Below, piece by piece: positions 28,168 to 36,819 of a DNA stretch of 64,000 nt (position 1 is its first letter; each line of letters starts with the position of its first letter). Position numbers and translations under genes: made by a program. The notes beneath the pieces were generated by a model. The model was not told where the DNA came from and made no database searches. It worked only from the letters and a program-made list of their open reading frames with translations. The stretch comes from Olivibacter oleidegradans (GTDB lineage: Bacteria > Bacteroidota > Bacteroidia > Sphingobacteriales > Sphingobacteriaceae), in contig NZ_JBHLWO010000001.1 in assembly GCF_042432805.1 (NCBI RefSeq), forward strand, positions 310,001 through 374,000, written 5' to 3'.

Positions 28168-28620
28168 ATGAAACTAGGTCTATTAGCCGTCTTTGCAGGC
28201 CTGGCATTGATAAGTTACAGAACTTTCAATCAGTCAGCCCAAGCATTGACGTTAACCGCAAAACACCAGGAAATGAAACAATTCAGTTTATTAGTACGTG
28301 TACCCGAAACCTATAGTGAAGCGCAGGTTAAATCGGCAGGTGTGCAATGGAACAATTTGATTGAGCAATGGAAAGCAGCAGGCATATATGTGCTCAGCTT
28401 TGCTTTTCCCGGAGAAAGCTACACTGTATCAGGTACCGGAGGGGAAACCGTAAAAAAAGAAAGCGTGCTTTCCGGCAATCTTCGTGTTGTAAGCCAGGTT
28501 GTACTACGTGCTGCAAGTATAGAGCAAGCCCTGGAGCTCGCCAAATCCGTCCCGGTTTTGTTATATGGCGGAACGGTAGAAGTACGGGAAATCCCTAAAC
28601 CCATTCAACCGGCAGGATAA
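28168..28620 (+). CDS. Exported YciI-like (DGPF domain) small protein
   Basis: The 150-residue protein has an N-terminal hydrophobic segment of about 25 residues. A region then resembles the YciI/DGPF ferredoxin-like fold: MKQFSLLVRVPETYSEAQVKSAGVQWNNLIEQWKAAG, SVLSGNLRVVSQVVLRAASIEQALELAKSVPVL, and VEVREIPKPI. Such proteins are often fused to or co-encoded with sigma factors. The biochemical role is unclear. A catctttgca -7-like box lies about 20 bases before the start. Confidence 0.65.
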   Translation: MKLGLLAVFAGLALISYRTFNQSAQALTLTAKHQEMKQFSLLVRVPETYSEAQVKSAGVQWNNLIEQWKAAGIYVLSFAFPGESYTVSGTGGETVKKESVLSGNLRVVSQVVLRAASIEQALELAKSVPVLLYGGTVEVREIPKPIQPAG

Positions 28621-28632
28621 ATCCATAAGCGT

Positions 28633-28695
28633 GCTATTTTGCACTCTCACAGTGCATTTTTTACTGAAATTTGCACTATTACAGTGCAAAATAGC
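28633..28695. terminator. Nested inverted repeats between convergent genes
   Basis: An outer perfect 13-base inverted repeat (GCTATTTTGCACT at 28633-28645 and its complement at 28683-28695) encloses two separate dyads, TGCACT-N5-AGTGCA (28640-28656) and TTTGCACT-N5-AGTGCAAA (28670-28690). The first is followed by T6. It lies between the 3' ends of the YciI-like and NmrA-like genes, which suits a bidirectional terminator. The repeated TGCACT half-sites could also be an operator. Confidence 0.55.
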
Positions 28696-28728
28696 TATCT
28701 TAGTGAAGGATTTTGACAAATAGATTTA

Positions 28729-29622
28729 TCACTTATTGTAAATTGGCAGATAAACCTCTCTTACGAAATCCTCTGCTGTCGTAGGTGTCGTCGCTGAATC
28801 ATCCCTCTTTTGATAATTCATAAAACCGGTTTTAATAGCTGTTCCCATCTCCACTAGGTTATCGGCAAAATCTTCTGAAAAACCGTTGCTTAAGAATGCT
28901 TGTTTCGCTTGATCTGCCGGAATTTGCACGTATTGCAGATCTGGCTTGCCAATAGCCTTACCAATAATGCTTGTAAACTCCTTATATGTATAGTCTCTAG
29001 GCCCCATCACGGACCGGATCAGCTTGCCGGTAAAACCGAGCCTTGTTAGATGCCCTGCCGCAACTTTTGCAACATCCTGCGTAGCCACCATCGGTATGGG
29101 GTAATCGCCATCTGCTGCGGTGCCGTTGAAACCCATTGTTTTAACCAAGCCTATAGTTCTTAAAAAGTTTTCCATAAAATAGGCAGAACGGAGATGCAAT
29201 ACATTTACGCCATCCAATTGGTTTAACCTAACCTCCTGTTCACCGGTACCCCCCATAATACCGTTGCCTTCGTGCATGTGTGAGCCGAGGCTGCTCATAT
29301 TTACTATGTATTTTATGCCGGATTTTTCAATGGCTTCCACTAGCGTGCCCGTTACCTGCCTCTGATAGGCTCTTGTATTTTCAGCCTTTACGTTATCCGG
29401 TAAAATAACGAATGCACTATCAGCATTCCTAAAGACACTCGTCAGCGCATTCACATCGGTTATATCACCTGCAATTATTTCGGCACCCATACGCCTAAAT
29501 TGTTCTAATTTCTCGGTGTGCCTGGCCATTAAAGCCACCTGGTGTCCTTCCTTTAACAGGATTGCTGAAATTTTGCTTCCTACCGTTCCGGTAGCTCCAA
29601 GGATTACTATGCTCTTTTTCAT
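28729..29622 (-). CDS. NmrA-like NAD(P)-binding oxidoreductase/regulator
   Basis: The 297-residue Rossmann-fold protein opens with the nucleotide motif SIVILGATGTVGSKIS. The NmrA/atypical-SDR features are AEIIAGDITD, IKYIVNMSSLGSHMHEGN and LRSAYFMENFLRTIG. It lacks the classical SDR YxxxK catalytic pair in the usual spot, so it may be a redox-sensing NADP binder or a quinone reductase-like enzyme. It lies downstream of a quinone-oxidoreductase-type gene in the same direction. Confidence 0.82.
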   Translation of the reverse strand: MKKSIVILGATGTVGSKISAILLKEGHQVALMARHTEKLEQFRRMGAEIIAGDITDVNALTSVFRNADSAFVILPDNVKAENTRAYQRQVTGTLVEAIEKSGIKYIVNMSSLGSHMHEGNGIMGGTGEQEVRLNQLDGVNVLHLRSAYFMENFLRTIGLVKTMGFNGTAADGDYPIPMVATQDVAKVAAGHLTRLGFTGKLIRSVMGPRDYTYKEFTSIIGKAIGKPDLQYVQIPADQAKQAFLSNGFSEDFADNLVEMGTAIKTGFMNYQKRDDSATTPTTAEDFVREVYLPIYNK

Positions 29623-29704
29623 TTTTGTTATTTTTAAATTTGTTGTTGATTAATTACAATTTCAAAATGTTATTTTCTCACTATCTGTTATAGATTGCCG
29701 CTTT

Positions 29705-30649
29705 TTAGTCTATTTCTATGGCAACCTTTCCAATATAACCGCCTTGTTCAGCGTACTGATAAGCCTCTTTATAATGGGCAAATGGAAACACTTTACTGAC
29801 CTCAATCTTAAGCCCGTTCCGTAATGCATTTAGCAGCACACCCGTGTATTTTGTGGACGGCCTTGAGAGTATTACCAGATGCTTTTTGGTCGTAAACAGG
29901 TTTTTGAAAATCGAGGCCGGAATTTCAATTGCCTTTGGTGTAGGGTTAAGAAAAAGGGCTTTAGCTTTCATTATTTCTTTGGCCTTTTTGTATCCCATTT
30001 TGCCTGATAAATCAATAACGATGTCAAAAGCTGCTTTATGAGAAAAGATATCTTCCTTCGTGTAATCTATCACCGAATTCGCTCCCCAGCTTTTTGCGAA
30101 CGCTACACCTTGTGTGCCGGTAACGGCTGTTACGTTGGCACTGTGTTGTTTTAATAATTGAAGTAAAAACATGCCGAAGCCACCGGTAGCGCCGTTTACC
30201 AAAATCGTTGTCTGAGCATGGATGTTACCCATTTTTTCAATTGCGGTAGCAGCGGCAGTCCCAACCACGGGAATAGAAGCCGCTTGCTGAAAGTCAATAT
30301 CAGCAGGCTTTTTCCAGACTAACGAAGAGGTAACGGCAACGTATTCAACTGACACACCTTCTTTCATCATGTTTTTAATCACCCCAAAAACTTCATCCCC
30401 TTTTTTTATGCCGACAACAGAAGATCCAATCTCTTCAACAATACCGGCAAAATCAGCACCTGCGTACTTTGGAAATTTCGAACCGGACATCAAAGTCATT
30501 TCTCCTTTTCTAATTTTCCAATCCATAGGATTGATAGAAAAAGCTTTCACTTTCACCAATACCTGATCCGCATTAATAGTAGGTCTGGGTTGTTCGACAG
30601 TTTGCAGAACGTCTGTAGTTCCGAATTTTTTATACACTATTGCTTTCAT
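29705..30649 (-). CDS. Zinc-independent NADP-dependent alcohol dehydrogenase / quinone oxidoreductase family protein
   Basis: The protein is 314 residues from the ATG at 30649 (MKAIVYKKFGTTDVL); a longer frame starts 11 codons earlier. It is a medium-chain dehydrogenase/reductase with the GroES-like N-domain phrases FSINPMDWKIRKGEM and PKYAGADFAGIVEEIGSSV, and the NADP loop VNGATGGFGMFLLQL. No structural zinc cysteines are seen, as in the QOR group. It probably reduces quinones or enones. It is co-directional with the NmrA-like gene and may be controlled by the AraC gene upstream. Confidence 0.85.
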   Translation of the reverse strand: MKAIVYKKFGTTDVLQTVEQPRPTINADQVLVKVKAFSINPMDWKIRKGEMTLMSGSKFPKYAGADFAGIVEEIGSSVVGIKKGDEVFGVIKNMMKEGVSVEYVAVTSSLVWKKPADIDFQQAASIPVVGTAAATAIEKMGNIHAQTTILVNGATGGFGMFLLQLLKQHSANVTAVTGTQGVAFAKSWGANSVIDYTKEDIFSHKAAFDIVIDLSGKMGYKKAKEIMKAKALFLNPTPKAIEIPASIFKNLFTTKKHLVILSRPSTKYTGVLLNALRNGLKIEVSKVFPFAHYKEAYQYAEQGGYIGKVAIEID

Positions 30650-30799
30650 GATATTATTTTTATTGTTTAAAAATGATATCACAAAGTTGCGAACAAGCGC
30701 ATCGCCAAACTTGTATCAGATCACTGTTTTGACCAAGGCGACAATATTTTTATCAGTAAGGAGGAGAGCAGGGCGGGAAACAAGAGCGATGCAATAAAA

Positions 30800-31537
30800 T
30801 CAGTAAATTGCAATCAGATCGCTATTATGCTTTAGCGCTTTAGGTGGCATTCCGAACATTTCGTACATATACTTATTAAATTGTGGGAGGTCATAAAAGC
30901 CGGTGTCATATGCAATATCCGTAAGACTTCTTGCTTTATCAGAAAGAATAAGATAAATCGCTTCGCGTAACCGTGTCCATAACAAATACTTAGATAAGCT
31001 GCTACCGGTTTGTGCTTTGAATAACGAAGCCAAACGCGACGGGGAAAGGAAGACCATATCGGAAAATGTCTGTGGCGTTATGTTCTGCTCAAAATAATTA
31101 ACCTTGATGTAGTCTATGATTTTTATGACCCTTTCATCATATTTGGCATTAGGTAAGGTCGCGAGCAAGGCATCTACCACTTTATTAACGTCCAAACTTT
31201 CTTTAGGGGTTTGAAAGAACAGATTTGTTTCCGCTAGTGAGTCGAAAACAATATAATCCTGGCCTTCCTTCAACCTACGTGCCAGTTCTAAACCAATGTT
31301 TGAGTAGGCCTCAATATTTAATACACTCAATGTTCCTTTTTCTGCAACGCAGAAATGCGAAACATGAGGTTTTATCAAAAAACCATGAATTTGTTCATAA
31401 TGTATTCCGCCGATCGTTGAATTAAACGGCGTATCATCCGATAAAACGATTTGATACGCGGCATGATGATGAATTTCAACCGATAGGTTGCGGGCTTTCA
31501 GGGCAAGAAGGAACGGATTATGGTTCTGTCTTTTCAT
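30800..31537 (-). CDS. AraC-family transcriptional regulator
   Basis: The 245-residue protein has a cupin-like N-terminus (HHHAAYQIVLSDDTPF) and a C-terminal AraC domain with LTDIAYDTGFYDLPQFNKYMYEMFGMPPKAL. It is upstream of and co-directional with the oxidoreductase and NmrA-like genes, so it is their likely regulator. The 283-base gap to the cupin gene holds both promoters. Confidence 0.87.
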   Translation of the reverse strand: MKRQNHNPFLLALKARNLSVEIHHHAAYQIVLSDDTPFNSTIGGIHYEQIHGFLIKPHVSHFCVAEKGTLSVLNIEAYSNIGLELARRLKEGQDYIVFDSLAETNLFFQTPKESLDVNKVVDALLATLPNAKYDERVIKIIDYIKVNYFEQNITPQTFSDMVFLSPSRLASLFKAQTGSSLSKYLLWTRLREAIYLILSDKARSLTDIAYDTGFYDLPQFNKYMYEMFGMPPKALKHNSDLIAIY

Positions 31538-31820
31538 ATCACTTCCTTTATGTTGATGTCAACTGCACGGAAGTTACAAATTTTTCCATTACGGTTCCGA
31601 GTTTATAGCCGGTTCATTTTCAATCAATCCACCCTAAAACATTTATCCGTAATTTCGGTTTCTTTTTATATCTTTTTAAAAAGTTAAGTTACGAAAAAAG
31701 AATCCTAGGAAGAATACGGGAAGTAAATTCTTCAGAACAGTATGAGGTTAAGTATCTTGCAGAAAAACCCGCTGTAAGTGTTTAGGCTGATGGTGACATG
31801 GGCATTTAAATTAGCACTAT

Positions 31821-32312
31821 ATGAAATCAGGGATCGAAATTATCGAAAAAGACAAGGGACAAATCTTAGGAGTAGCAGGTGGTAATTACCGCATCATTGT
31901 ACCCGGAGATAAAACGGACAATAAATATGCAGTCATTGAGATGATTGTCCCACCCGGAGGCGGACCTCCGCCCCATTCGCATCCCGATACACACGAAACC
32001 TTTTATGTATTGGAAGGAGAAGTTGAATTTCAGACGGAACAGGGGAAATCCATAGTTAGTGCCGGAGGCTTTATAACCATCCCACTTGGAGGAGCTATTC
32101 ATTGTTTTACGAATACCTCCAGCACTGTGGCCAAGCTACTTTGTACCGTCATGCCCGCCGGTTTGGAAAAAGTTTTCGAACTAGTCGGTGTTCCGGTGGG
32201 TAGCGGTGAATTTGCCCCCATTCCGGAACTTACAGACGAACGTCGGGAACTGATGGCACAAATCGACAAGCAATTTGGTCAAAAGACCTATCCCAAAGGG
32301 TATCTCGATTAA
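31821..32312 (+). CDS. Cupin-domain protein
   Basis: This 163-residue single-domain cupin has the first metal motif GGGPPPHSHPDTHETFYVLEGEVEF (two His, one Glu) and the second FITIPLGGAIHCFTNTS (His). Metal binding is therefore intact. Enzymes of this size include quercetinase-like and detoxifying dioxygenases. The substrate cannot be told. It stands just before the repeat-rich region. Confidence 0.82.
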   Translation: MKSGIEIIEKDKGQILGVAGGNYRIIVPGDKTDNKYAVIEMIVPPGGGPPPHSHPDTHETFYVLEGEVEFQTEQGKSIVSAGGFITIPLGGAIHCFTNTSSTVAKLLCTVMPAGLEKVFELVGVPVGSGEFAPIPELTDERRELMAQIDKQFGQKTYPKGYLD

Positions 32313-32452
32313 AGTAGTTACAAACTTAATCTTTAGAATTAGTCTATTAGAATTGGTCCGTACAGGTACTCATTCTGATTTATTTAAACAACAACATACG
32401 GAACATTTTCACATCTTCTCAACTTATTTATTAACGTCTCATCATATAAAGC

Positions 32453-32751
32453 CATCTTGCCCCACCCGCCAGAGCCCCGTTTGCACCAACGTTGATAAAT
32501 ACCAAATGGCCTAGGCTTACGGACGCAGCAATCGGCAGCCTGGCTTGTCCCTAAACATATTTTCACGCGAAGCTAACGTCTTAAAGCAAAAGACGAACGA
32601 AGGGATAGCCATTGTCGGGCGTGTCTCCTTTTGCGAACGGACAAGCGGCAACGAATTGCAAGGGAGTAAGCCAGCCAGAGCTTTCTTTGCTATCTTTCTT
32701 TCGCGGGGAAAGAAAGTAGACGAAATTAAAGCTCCATCTCATGAGGTCGTG
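32453..32751. repeat. Dispersed repeat family A, copy 1 (with leader)
   Basis: This is the first of four near-identical ~240-base copies. Each runs from GGCCTAGGCTT, through GCAATCGGCAGCCT and AACGAATTGCAAGGGAG, to a hairpin CTTTCTTT-CGCGGGG-AAAGAAAG (here 32694-32716). An extra ~54-base leader (CATCTTGCCCCACCCG to TTGATAAATAC) precedes it. A false reading frame starting MSLNIFSREAN spans each copy. Confidence 0.85.
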
Positions 32752-32916
32752 TTTGTTTTAATCTTTAGAATTCAGCTGGTTACATTTGCAAAAAAAGAGC
32801 TATTCTCGTATTTCTGTATATATGGAAACGCTTGAAATAAAAGTCCCTGACAACAAAACAGCTTTAGTAAAAGCATATTAAAAAGAACTTAGGGAAATCG
32901 TCAAGTTGATACAACA

Positions 32917-33288
32917 TCAAACAACATACTTGAATTTTGGATCCCTTTTTATAGCCTTTTCAAGTTCCAGTTGATTTTCCTGTCCCCACCTTTCTATAGT
33001 ATAAATGAGCGGTAATAAATTTTCTCCAAGTGACGTAAGCTTATATTCCACCTTACTGATCTTGTTATCATATATCTTCTTTGTAAGAAAACCATGCAAC
33101 ACCAATTCTTGCAATTGCTTATTCATTACCCGTCTGTCTGCTTTTGGAATCACGCGTTGGAGCTCACTTGGGCGTTTAAATCCTTGAGAGATATAATGGA
33201 CAAGCATCATCTTCCACTTTCCGCTCAGGATTTCTTTAAAAAAATGCAATCCACATTCCAGATTTAACGGACTTTTCTTCTGATACAT
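32917..33288 (-). CDS. HxlR-family transcriptional regulator
   Basis: The 123-residue winged-helix protein has LECGLHFFKEILSGKWKMMLV, RPSELQRVIPKADRRVMNKQLQEL and VEYKLTSLGENLLPLI. Cys12 sits in the usual N-terminal sensing position. It is divergent from the EthD-domain gene and probably represses it. Confidence 0.88.
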   Translation of the reverse strand: MYQKKSPLNLECGLHFFKEILSGKWKMMLVHYISQGFKRPSELQRVIPKADRRVMNKQLQELVLHGFLTKKIYDNKISKVEYKLTSLGENLLPLIYTIERWGQENQLELEKAIKRDPKFKYVV

Positions 33289-33306
33289 ATAAATCTATTT
33301 GTATAG

Positions 33307-33314
33307 CAAATTTA
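33307..33314 (-). promoter_or_regulatory. Putative -7 box for the HxlR gene
   Basis: On the minus strand this reads TAAATTTG, matching TAnnTTTG, about 19 bases before the start codon. Confidence 0.45.
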
Positions 33315-33339
33315 CTTATTAAATCCTTCCTTGAAAGAT

Positions 33340-33357
33340 ACGCATAAAATAGTGCGT
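33340..33357. promoter_or_regulatory. Dyad ACGCA-N8-TGCGT between the divergent HxlR and EthD genes
   Basis: A perfect 5+5 inverted repeat lies between the two putative -7 boxes. It is a candidate HxlR operator. Confidence 0.4.
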
Positions 33358-33382
33358 CATTGCCGCTCTCTTAGGACCTGCC

Positions 33383-33390
33383 TACCTTTG
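33383..33390 (+). promoter_or_regulatory. Putative -7 box TACCTTTG for the EthD-domain gene
   Basis: It matches the Bacteroidota -7 consensus and lies 20 bases before the start at 33411. Confidence 0.5.
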
Positions 33391-33410
33391 TATAAACTTA
33401 ATTATTTAAT

Positions 33411-33773
33411 ATGTTAAAATTCACTTTTTTAGTCCGCAGAGCGGCAGGAATGAGCAGAGAAGATTTTATAGATTACCATCGGAATAAGCATGCTCCTTTG
33501 TTTAGCTCCATCCCAGAGGCCAAACAATACGTAAAAAAATACGTCATTTCCCATCCGGTAGCCATCGAGGCCAGTCACCCAAAATTAACAGAACCTTCAA
33601 ACGTTCTGTCCTATGACGCCGTTACCGACATTTACTTCGATAGCCTAGCAGATTTCGATAATTTTTTTACCAGTGAAAATTATAAACAAAAAGTGCAGCC
33701 AGACGAGCTCAACTTTCTTGATCTGACTGATGCAAAAATGGTTGTCCTTGACGAAAAGACCATTATCAGCTAA
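33411..33773 (+). CDS. EthD-domain protein
   Basis: The 120-residue protein is a dimeric alpha-beta barrel of the EthD type: LVRRAAGMSREDFIDYHRNKHAPLF, then YDAVTDIYFDSLADFDNFF. The YHRNKHAPL phrase is the family mark. EthD-like proteins act as small isomerases or oxygen-dependent enzymes on quinone-like substrates. It faces an HxlR regulator, a common pairing for quinone or electrophile response genes. Confidence 0.83.
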   Translation: MLKFTFLVRRAAGMSREDFIDYHRNKHAPLFSSIPEAKQYVKKYVISHPVAIEASHPKLTEPSNVLSYDAVTDIYFDSLADFDNFFTSENYKQKVQPDELNFLDLTDAKMVVLDEKTIIS

Positions 33774-33855
33774 GGTGATAATTATACTGACTTGGCCACT
33801 TATTCGTTAAAAACGAGCAGGTGGCTCAGCTCTCAGACCTATAATACAGTTATAT

Positions 33856-34096
33856 GGCCTAGGCTTGCGGACGAAGCAATCGGCAGCCTAGCTTGTCCCT
33901 AAACATATTTTCACGCGAAGCTAACGTCATCAAGCAAAAGACAAACGAAGGGATAGCCATTGTCGGGCGTGTCTCCTTTTGCGAACGGACAAGCGGCAAC
34001 GAATTGCAAGGGAGTAAGCCAGCCAGAGCTTTCTTTGCTATCTTTCTTTTGCGGGGAAAGAAAGTAGACGAAATTAAAGCTTCATCTCATGAGGTC
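33856..34096. repeat. Dispersed repeat family A, copy 2
   Basis: This copy closely matches 32508-32751. In its hairpin the loop is TGCGGGG rather than CGCGGGG. It runs directly into the leader of copy 3. Confidence 0.85.
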
Positions 34097-34392
34097 ATCT
34101 TGCCCCACCCGTCAGAGCCCCGTTTGCACCGACGTTGATAAATACTAAATGGCCTAGGCTTGCGGACGAAGCAATCGGCAGCCTGGCTTGTCCCTAAACA
34201 TATTTTCACGCGAAGCTAACGTCATAAAGCAAAAGACGAACGAAGGGATAGCCATTGCCGGGCGTGTCTCCTTTTGCGAACGGACAAGCGGCAACGAATT
34301 GCAAGGGAGTAAGCCAGCCAGAGCTTTCTTTGCTATCTTTCTTTCGCGGGGAAAGAAAGTAGACGAAATTAAGGCTTCATCTCATGAGATCG
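34096..34392. repeat. Dispersed repeat family A, copy 3 (with leader)
   Basis: A leader at 34096-34150 is followed by the main unit at 34151-34392. Copies 2 and 3 are therefore head-to-tail tandem units. Confidence 0.85.
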
Positions 34393-34648
34393 TATTTGCC
34401 ATACGCTCACAAACCCCGTTATACTACCATTCCGAAGTACAAAATCTGAGCAAAGAACCCATAAGAAGCTTATATCGGCCTTAAATGTTCCGGGCACCAC
34501 AGGCTAAGTAATAGCACCAACGTTCGAAGGAAGATTTACAGCCGCGGCTTTTTTTGTTACTTTTTTCAGCTGATGGAACCTTCTCTTGCAAAGAGAAAGC
34601 TTGAATACCTTTAAGAATTAACACAAATGAAAAAAAAGTAAATAAGGG
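34359..34648. repeat. ~290 bp duplicated segment, copy 1
   Basis: It starts at GTAGACGAAATTAAG and ends AAAAAGTAAATAAGG. It is nearly identical to 36459-36747. It includes a family B hairpin element (GCTAAGTAATAGCACCAAC to TTCTCTTgcaAAGAGAA). Confidence 0.8.
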
Positions 34649-34868
34649 CCTAGGCTTGCGGACGCAGCAATCGGCAGCCTAGCTTGTCCTTAAACATATT
34701 TTCACGCGAAGCTAACGTCATCAAGCAAAAGAAGAACGAAGGGATAGCCATTGCCGGGCGTGTCTCCATTTGCGAACGGACAAGCGGCAACGAATTGCAA
34801 GGGAGTAAGCCAGCCAGAGCTTTCTTTGCTATCTTTCTTTCGCGGGGAAAGAAAGTAGACGATATTTA
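34647..34868. repeat. Dispersed repeat family A, copy 4
   Basis: This copy is slightly shorter at its right end and abuts the 3' end of the lipoprotein gene at 34884. Confidence 0.85.
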
Positions 34869-34883
34869 ACTTAATAATCGACA

Positions 34884-35333
34884 CTACCTCTTCTTCCCTT
34901 TTACCTGCATAAAGAAGTAGACACCTACTAACAAAATCACATAAACCCACCAAGGTAAGCGAAACAAGCCTGATTTTTCTTTCTGTTTTTCTTGAAACTG
35001 CGAAGATACTTCTTGCTGCATCACTTTCTTTCCCTCCAATAGCCGTCCTTGGCTATCCAACAAACGCACACTGCGTTCATCACGACCACGGTAGCGGATC
35101 CAAAGCTCATCCGCGGTCAAACCACTATCCGGATGCCAACGGGCATTCCCCTTTAACCACCATAAAGCATCATATTCCGACTGATCTTCGGCTATATAAT
35201 GGCGCCACGTGGTTTCGCTCAGGGATGAATCATTTGCAATTGAGACCCTCTCTTTTGTTGAATACTTCGTTTTGAGTTTAGAGGCGGTGCAAGACAACAA
35301 CAGTCCTGCACCGATAAGCATGTAATATTTCAT
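34884..35333 (-). CDS. Small lipoprotein with C-terminal membrane segment
   Basis: The protein is about 149 residues from the ATG at 35333, which overlaps the stop of the preceding CHAP gene (ATGA), so translation is coupled. The lipobox is GLLLSC (Cys15). A middle charged region follows, then one C-terminal transmembrane segment (LPWWVYVILLVGVYFFMQV) and a KGKKR tail. A lipoprotein with one membrane span beside a cell-wall hydrolase recalls spanin-like or lysis accessory proteins, but no homology is recognised. Confidence 0.65.
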   Translation of the reverse strand: MKYYMLIGAGLLLSCTASKLKTKYSTKERVSIANDSSLSETTWRHYIAEDQSEYDALWWLKGNARWHPDSGLTADELWIRYRGRDERSVRLLDSQGRLLEGKKVMQQEVSSQFQEKQKEKSGLFRLPWWVYVILLVGVYFFMQVKGKKR

Positions 35334-36031
35334 TTCGCCTCCTTCCCTATCCAATCAGCCACCGCATAGAGGCTTTTGATCGGTCTTCGTTTCCGATATA
35401 CGCCATCACCTTCCCTACTACCCGTATCATTGGTATTCCCTTCCACTGTAATCACTTCCTTTTCGCCCCATTCATCAATAAAACCACAATGCGCAATGCG
35501 TTTGAGCGAGGGGTAGTAGAGGCCAAACACACAGGCTGTTTTCGTTATGGGTTGTTCGTTGTTAGTTGTTCGTGATCCCCTTGTAGGTACCCTCCCTCGT
35601 GGCCACACCAATTTATCATGAGGAAAGAGGCTGGCGGCCCAAGCGGTTTTTGGATTCTCCACCTCCGCTTGCCCCAGCACCCAACAGACAAAAGCCGCAC
35701 ACCAGGCATAGCCTTTGCCAAGGCCCGTATAAGCTAAGTAAGCTTCTACCTGCGGCCCATCGTTACGCCCCGTAGCCTCCCGTACCCCGAGTTGGCTATC
35801 GTAAACTTTCTTGACCCTTAAACGAGTAGTTTCTATACGATTCTTTTCCAAAAGCAACGAATCTGTTGGACGAAATGAACTATTTCTCAAAAACACCTCC
35901 TTTTTCTTGGACGAAATCGAAGTAGATGAATTCTTATAAGAATCTTTCCTAGTCGGAACTAAAAGAAAGATCAGTGTTTTTATAATTAAAACACTTAGTA
36001 TAATTATTAAAGGGTTTACTTTCTTTTTCAT
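35330..36031 (-). CDS. CHAP/NlpC-like cysteine peptidase or amidase, membrane-anchored
   Basis: The 233-residue protein has an N-terminal anchor (residues ~8-26) and a basic Ser-rich linker. From ~75 on there is a CHAP-like catalytic domain: GYAWCAAFVCW (Cys111), AHCGFIDEW (His181) and EGNTN (Asn199), a Cys-His-Asn arrangement for cutting peptidoglycan peptides. Residues ~151-166 (RGSRTTNNEQPITK) are encoded by an in-frame heptanucleotide repeat and interrupt the domain between two core strands. It is the third gene of a cassette with DUF6266 and a holin-like protein. Confidence 0.75.
   Translation of the reverse strand: MKKKVNPLIIILSVLIIKTLIFLLVPTRKDSYKNSSTSISSKKKEVFLRNSSFRPTDSLLLEKNRIETTRLRVKKVYDSQLGVREATGRNDGPQVEAYLAYTGLGKGYAWCAAFVCWVLGQAEVENPKTAWAASLFPHDKLVWPRGRVPTRGSRTTNNEQPITKTACVFGLYYPSLKRIAHCGFIDEWGEKEVITVEGNTNDTGSREGDGVYRKRRPIKSLYAVADWIGKEAK
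35544..35571. repeat. Heptanucleotide array inside the CHAP gene (4 units)
   Basis: The units are GTTATGG, GTTGTTC, GTTGTTA and GTTGTTC. The inserted length keeps the frame open and adds a TNNEQ-type peptide to the enzyme. Confidence 0.6.
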
Positions 36032-36458
36032 TTTTAAAACGTTAAAATTGTTTTCAACTTTTTCTTGATAAAAACTTATTCCCCTTTTACCTTAGATGCA
36101 AAAGGGGCAAAACATCAAGGCTGCACGTATTTCGCTAAAGATTTAGGGCTCACCCTCAATCCTGTGGAGCCGCGCCAAAGCACATGCCAATGCTTCGCTT
36201 CTTCACATGATTTTTTTGCCTAGACTATCCTAAATCTTCTTAACGCTCACTCCGTGAGGCCGTCCTGCCCTACCCGCCAGAGCCCCGTTGCACCAACGTT
36301 GATAAATACTAAATGGCCTAGGCGTTTATTCGCTATTGTTTGTTATTAGTAGTGCTCATGAAGTCGCTTCGCTAAGTCTTGCTACTTTTTCAGCTGAAGG
36401 AACCTTCTCTTGCAAAGAGAAAGCTTGACCTTTAAGAATTAACACAAATGAAAAAAAG
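36032..36458. repeat. Repeat-rich intergenic stretch
   Basis: No gene is seen. It holds an inverted repeat CCCCTTTT (36082-36089) with AAAAGGGG (36101-36108), a fragment of the family A leader and start (about 36260-36325), and a partial family B hairpin (TTCTCTTgcaAAGAGAA near 36410). It looks like a patchwork of recombined dispersed repeats. Confidence 0.6.
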
Positions 36459-36747
36459 TAGACGAAATTAAAGCTTCATCTCATGAGGTCGTGTTTGCCG
36501 TACGCTCACAAACCCCGTTATACTACCATTCCGAAGTATACAATCTGAGCAAAGAACCCATAATAAGCTTATATCGGCCTTAAATATTCCGGTTATCACA
36601 GGCTAAGTAATAGCACCAACGTTCGAAGGAAAATTTACAGCCGCGGCTTTTTTTGTTACTTTTTTCAGCTGATGGAACCTTCTCTTGCAAAGAGAAAGCT
36701 TGAATACCTTTAAGAATTAACACAAATGAAAAAAAAGTAAATAAGGA
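36459..36747. repeat. ~290 bp duplicated segment, copy 2
   Basis: Nearly identical to 34359-34648, in the same orientation. The two copies bracket the lipoprotein and CHAP genes. Confidence 0.8.
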
Positions 36748-36777
36748 CTAGACTTACGGACGAAGCAATCGGAAGCC

Positions 36778-36819
36778 ACTCATCACTCTTCATTCATTAC
36801 TCATCACTCAACACTCACT
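36778..36819. repeat. Heptanucleotide array (ACTCATC-like, 6 units)
   Basis: The units are ACTCATC, ACTCTTC, ATTCATT, ACTCATC, ACTCAAC and ACTCACT. The array ends directly at the stop codon of the holin-like gene. Confidence 0.65.

Noticed and set aside
32545..34869. Four small proteins beginning MSLNIFSREAN
   Set aside because: They are readings of the four copies of the dispersed repeat; their ends depend on the flanking DNA and differ from copy to copy.
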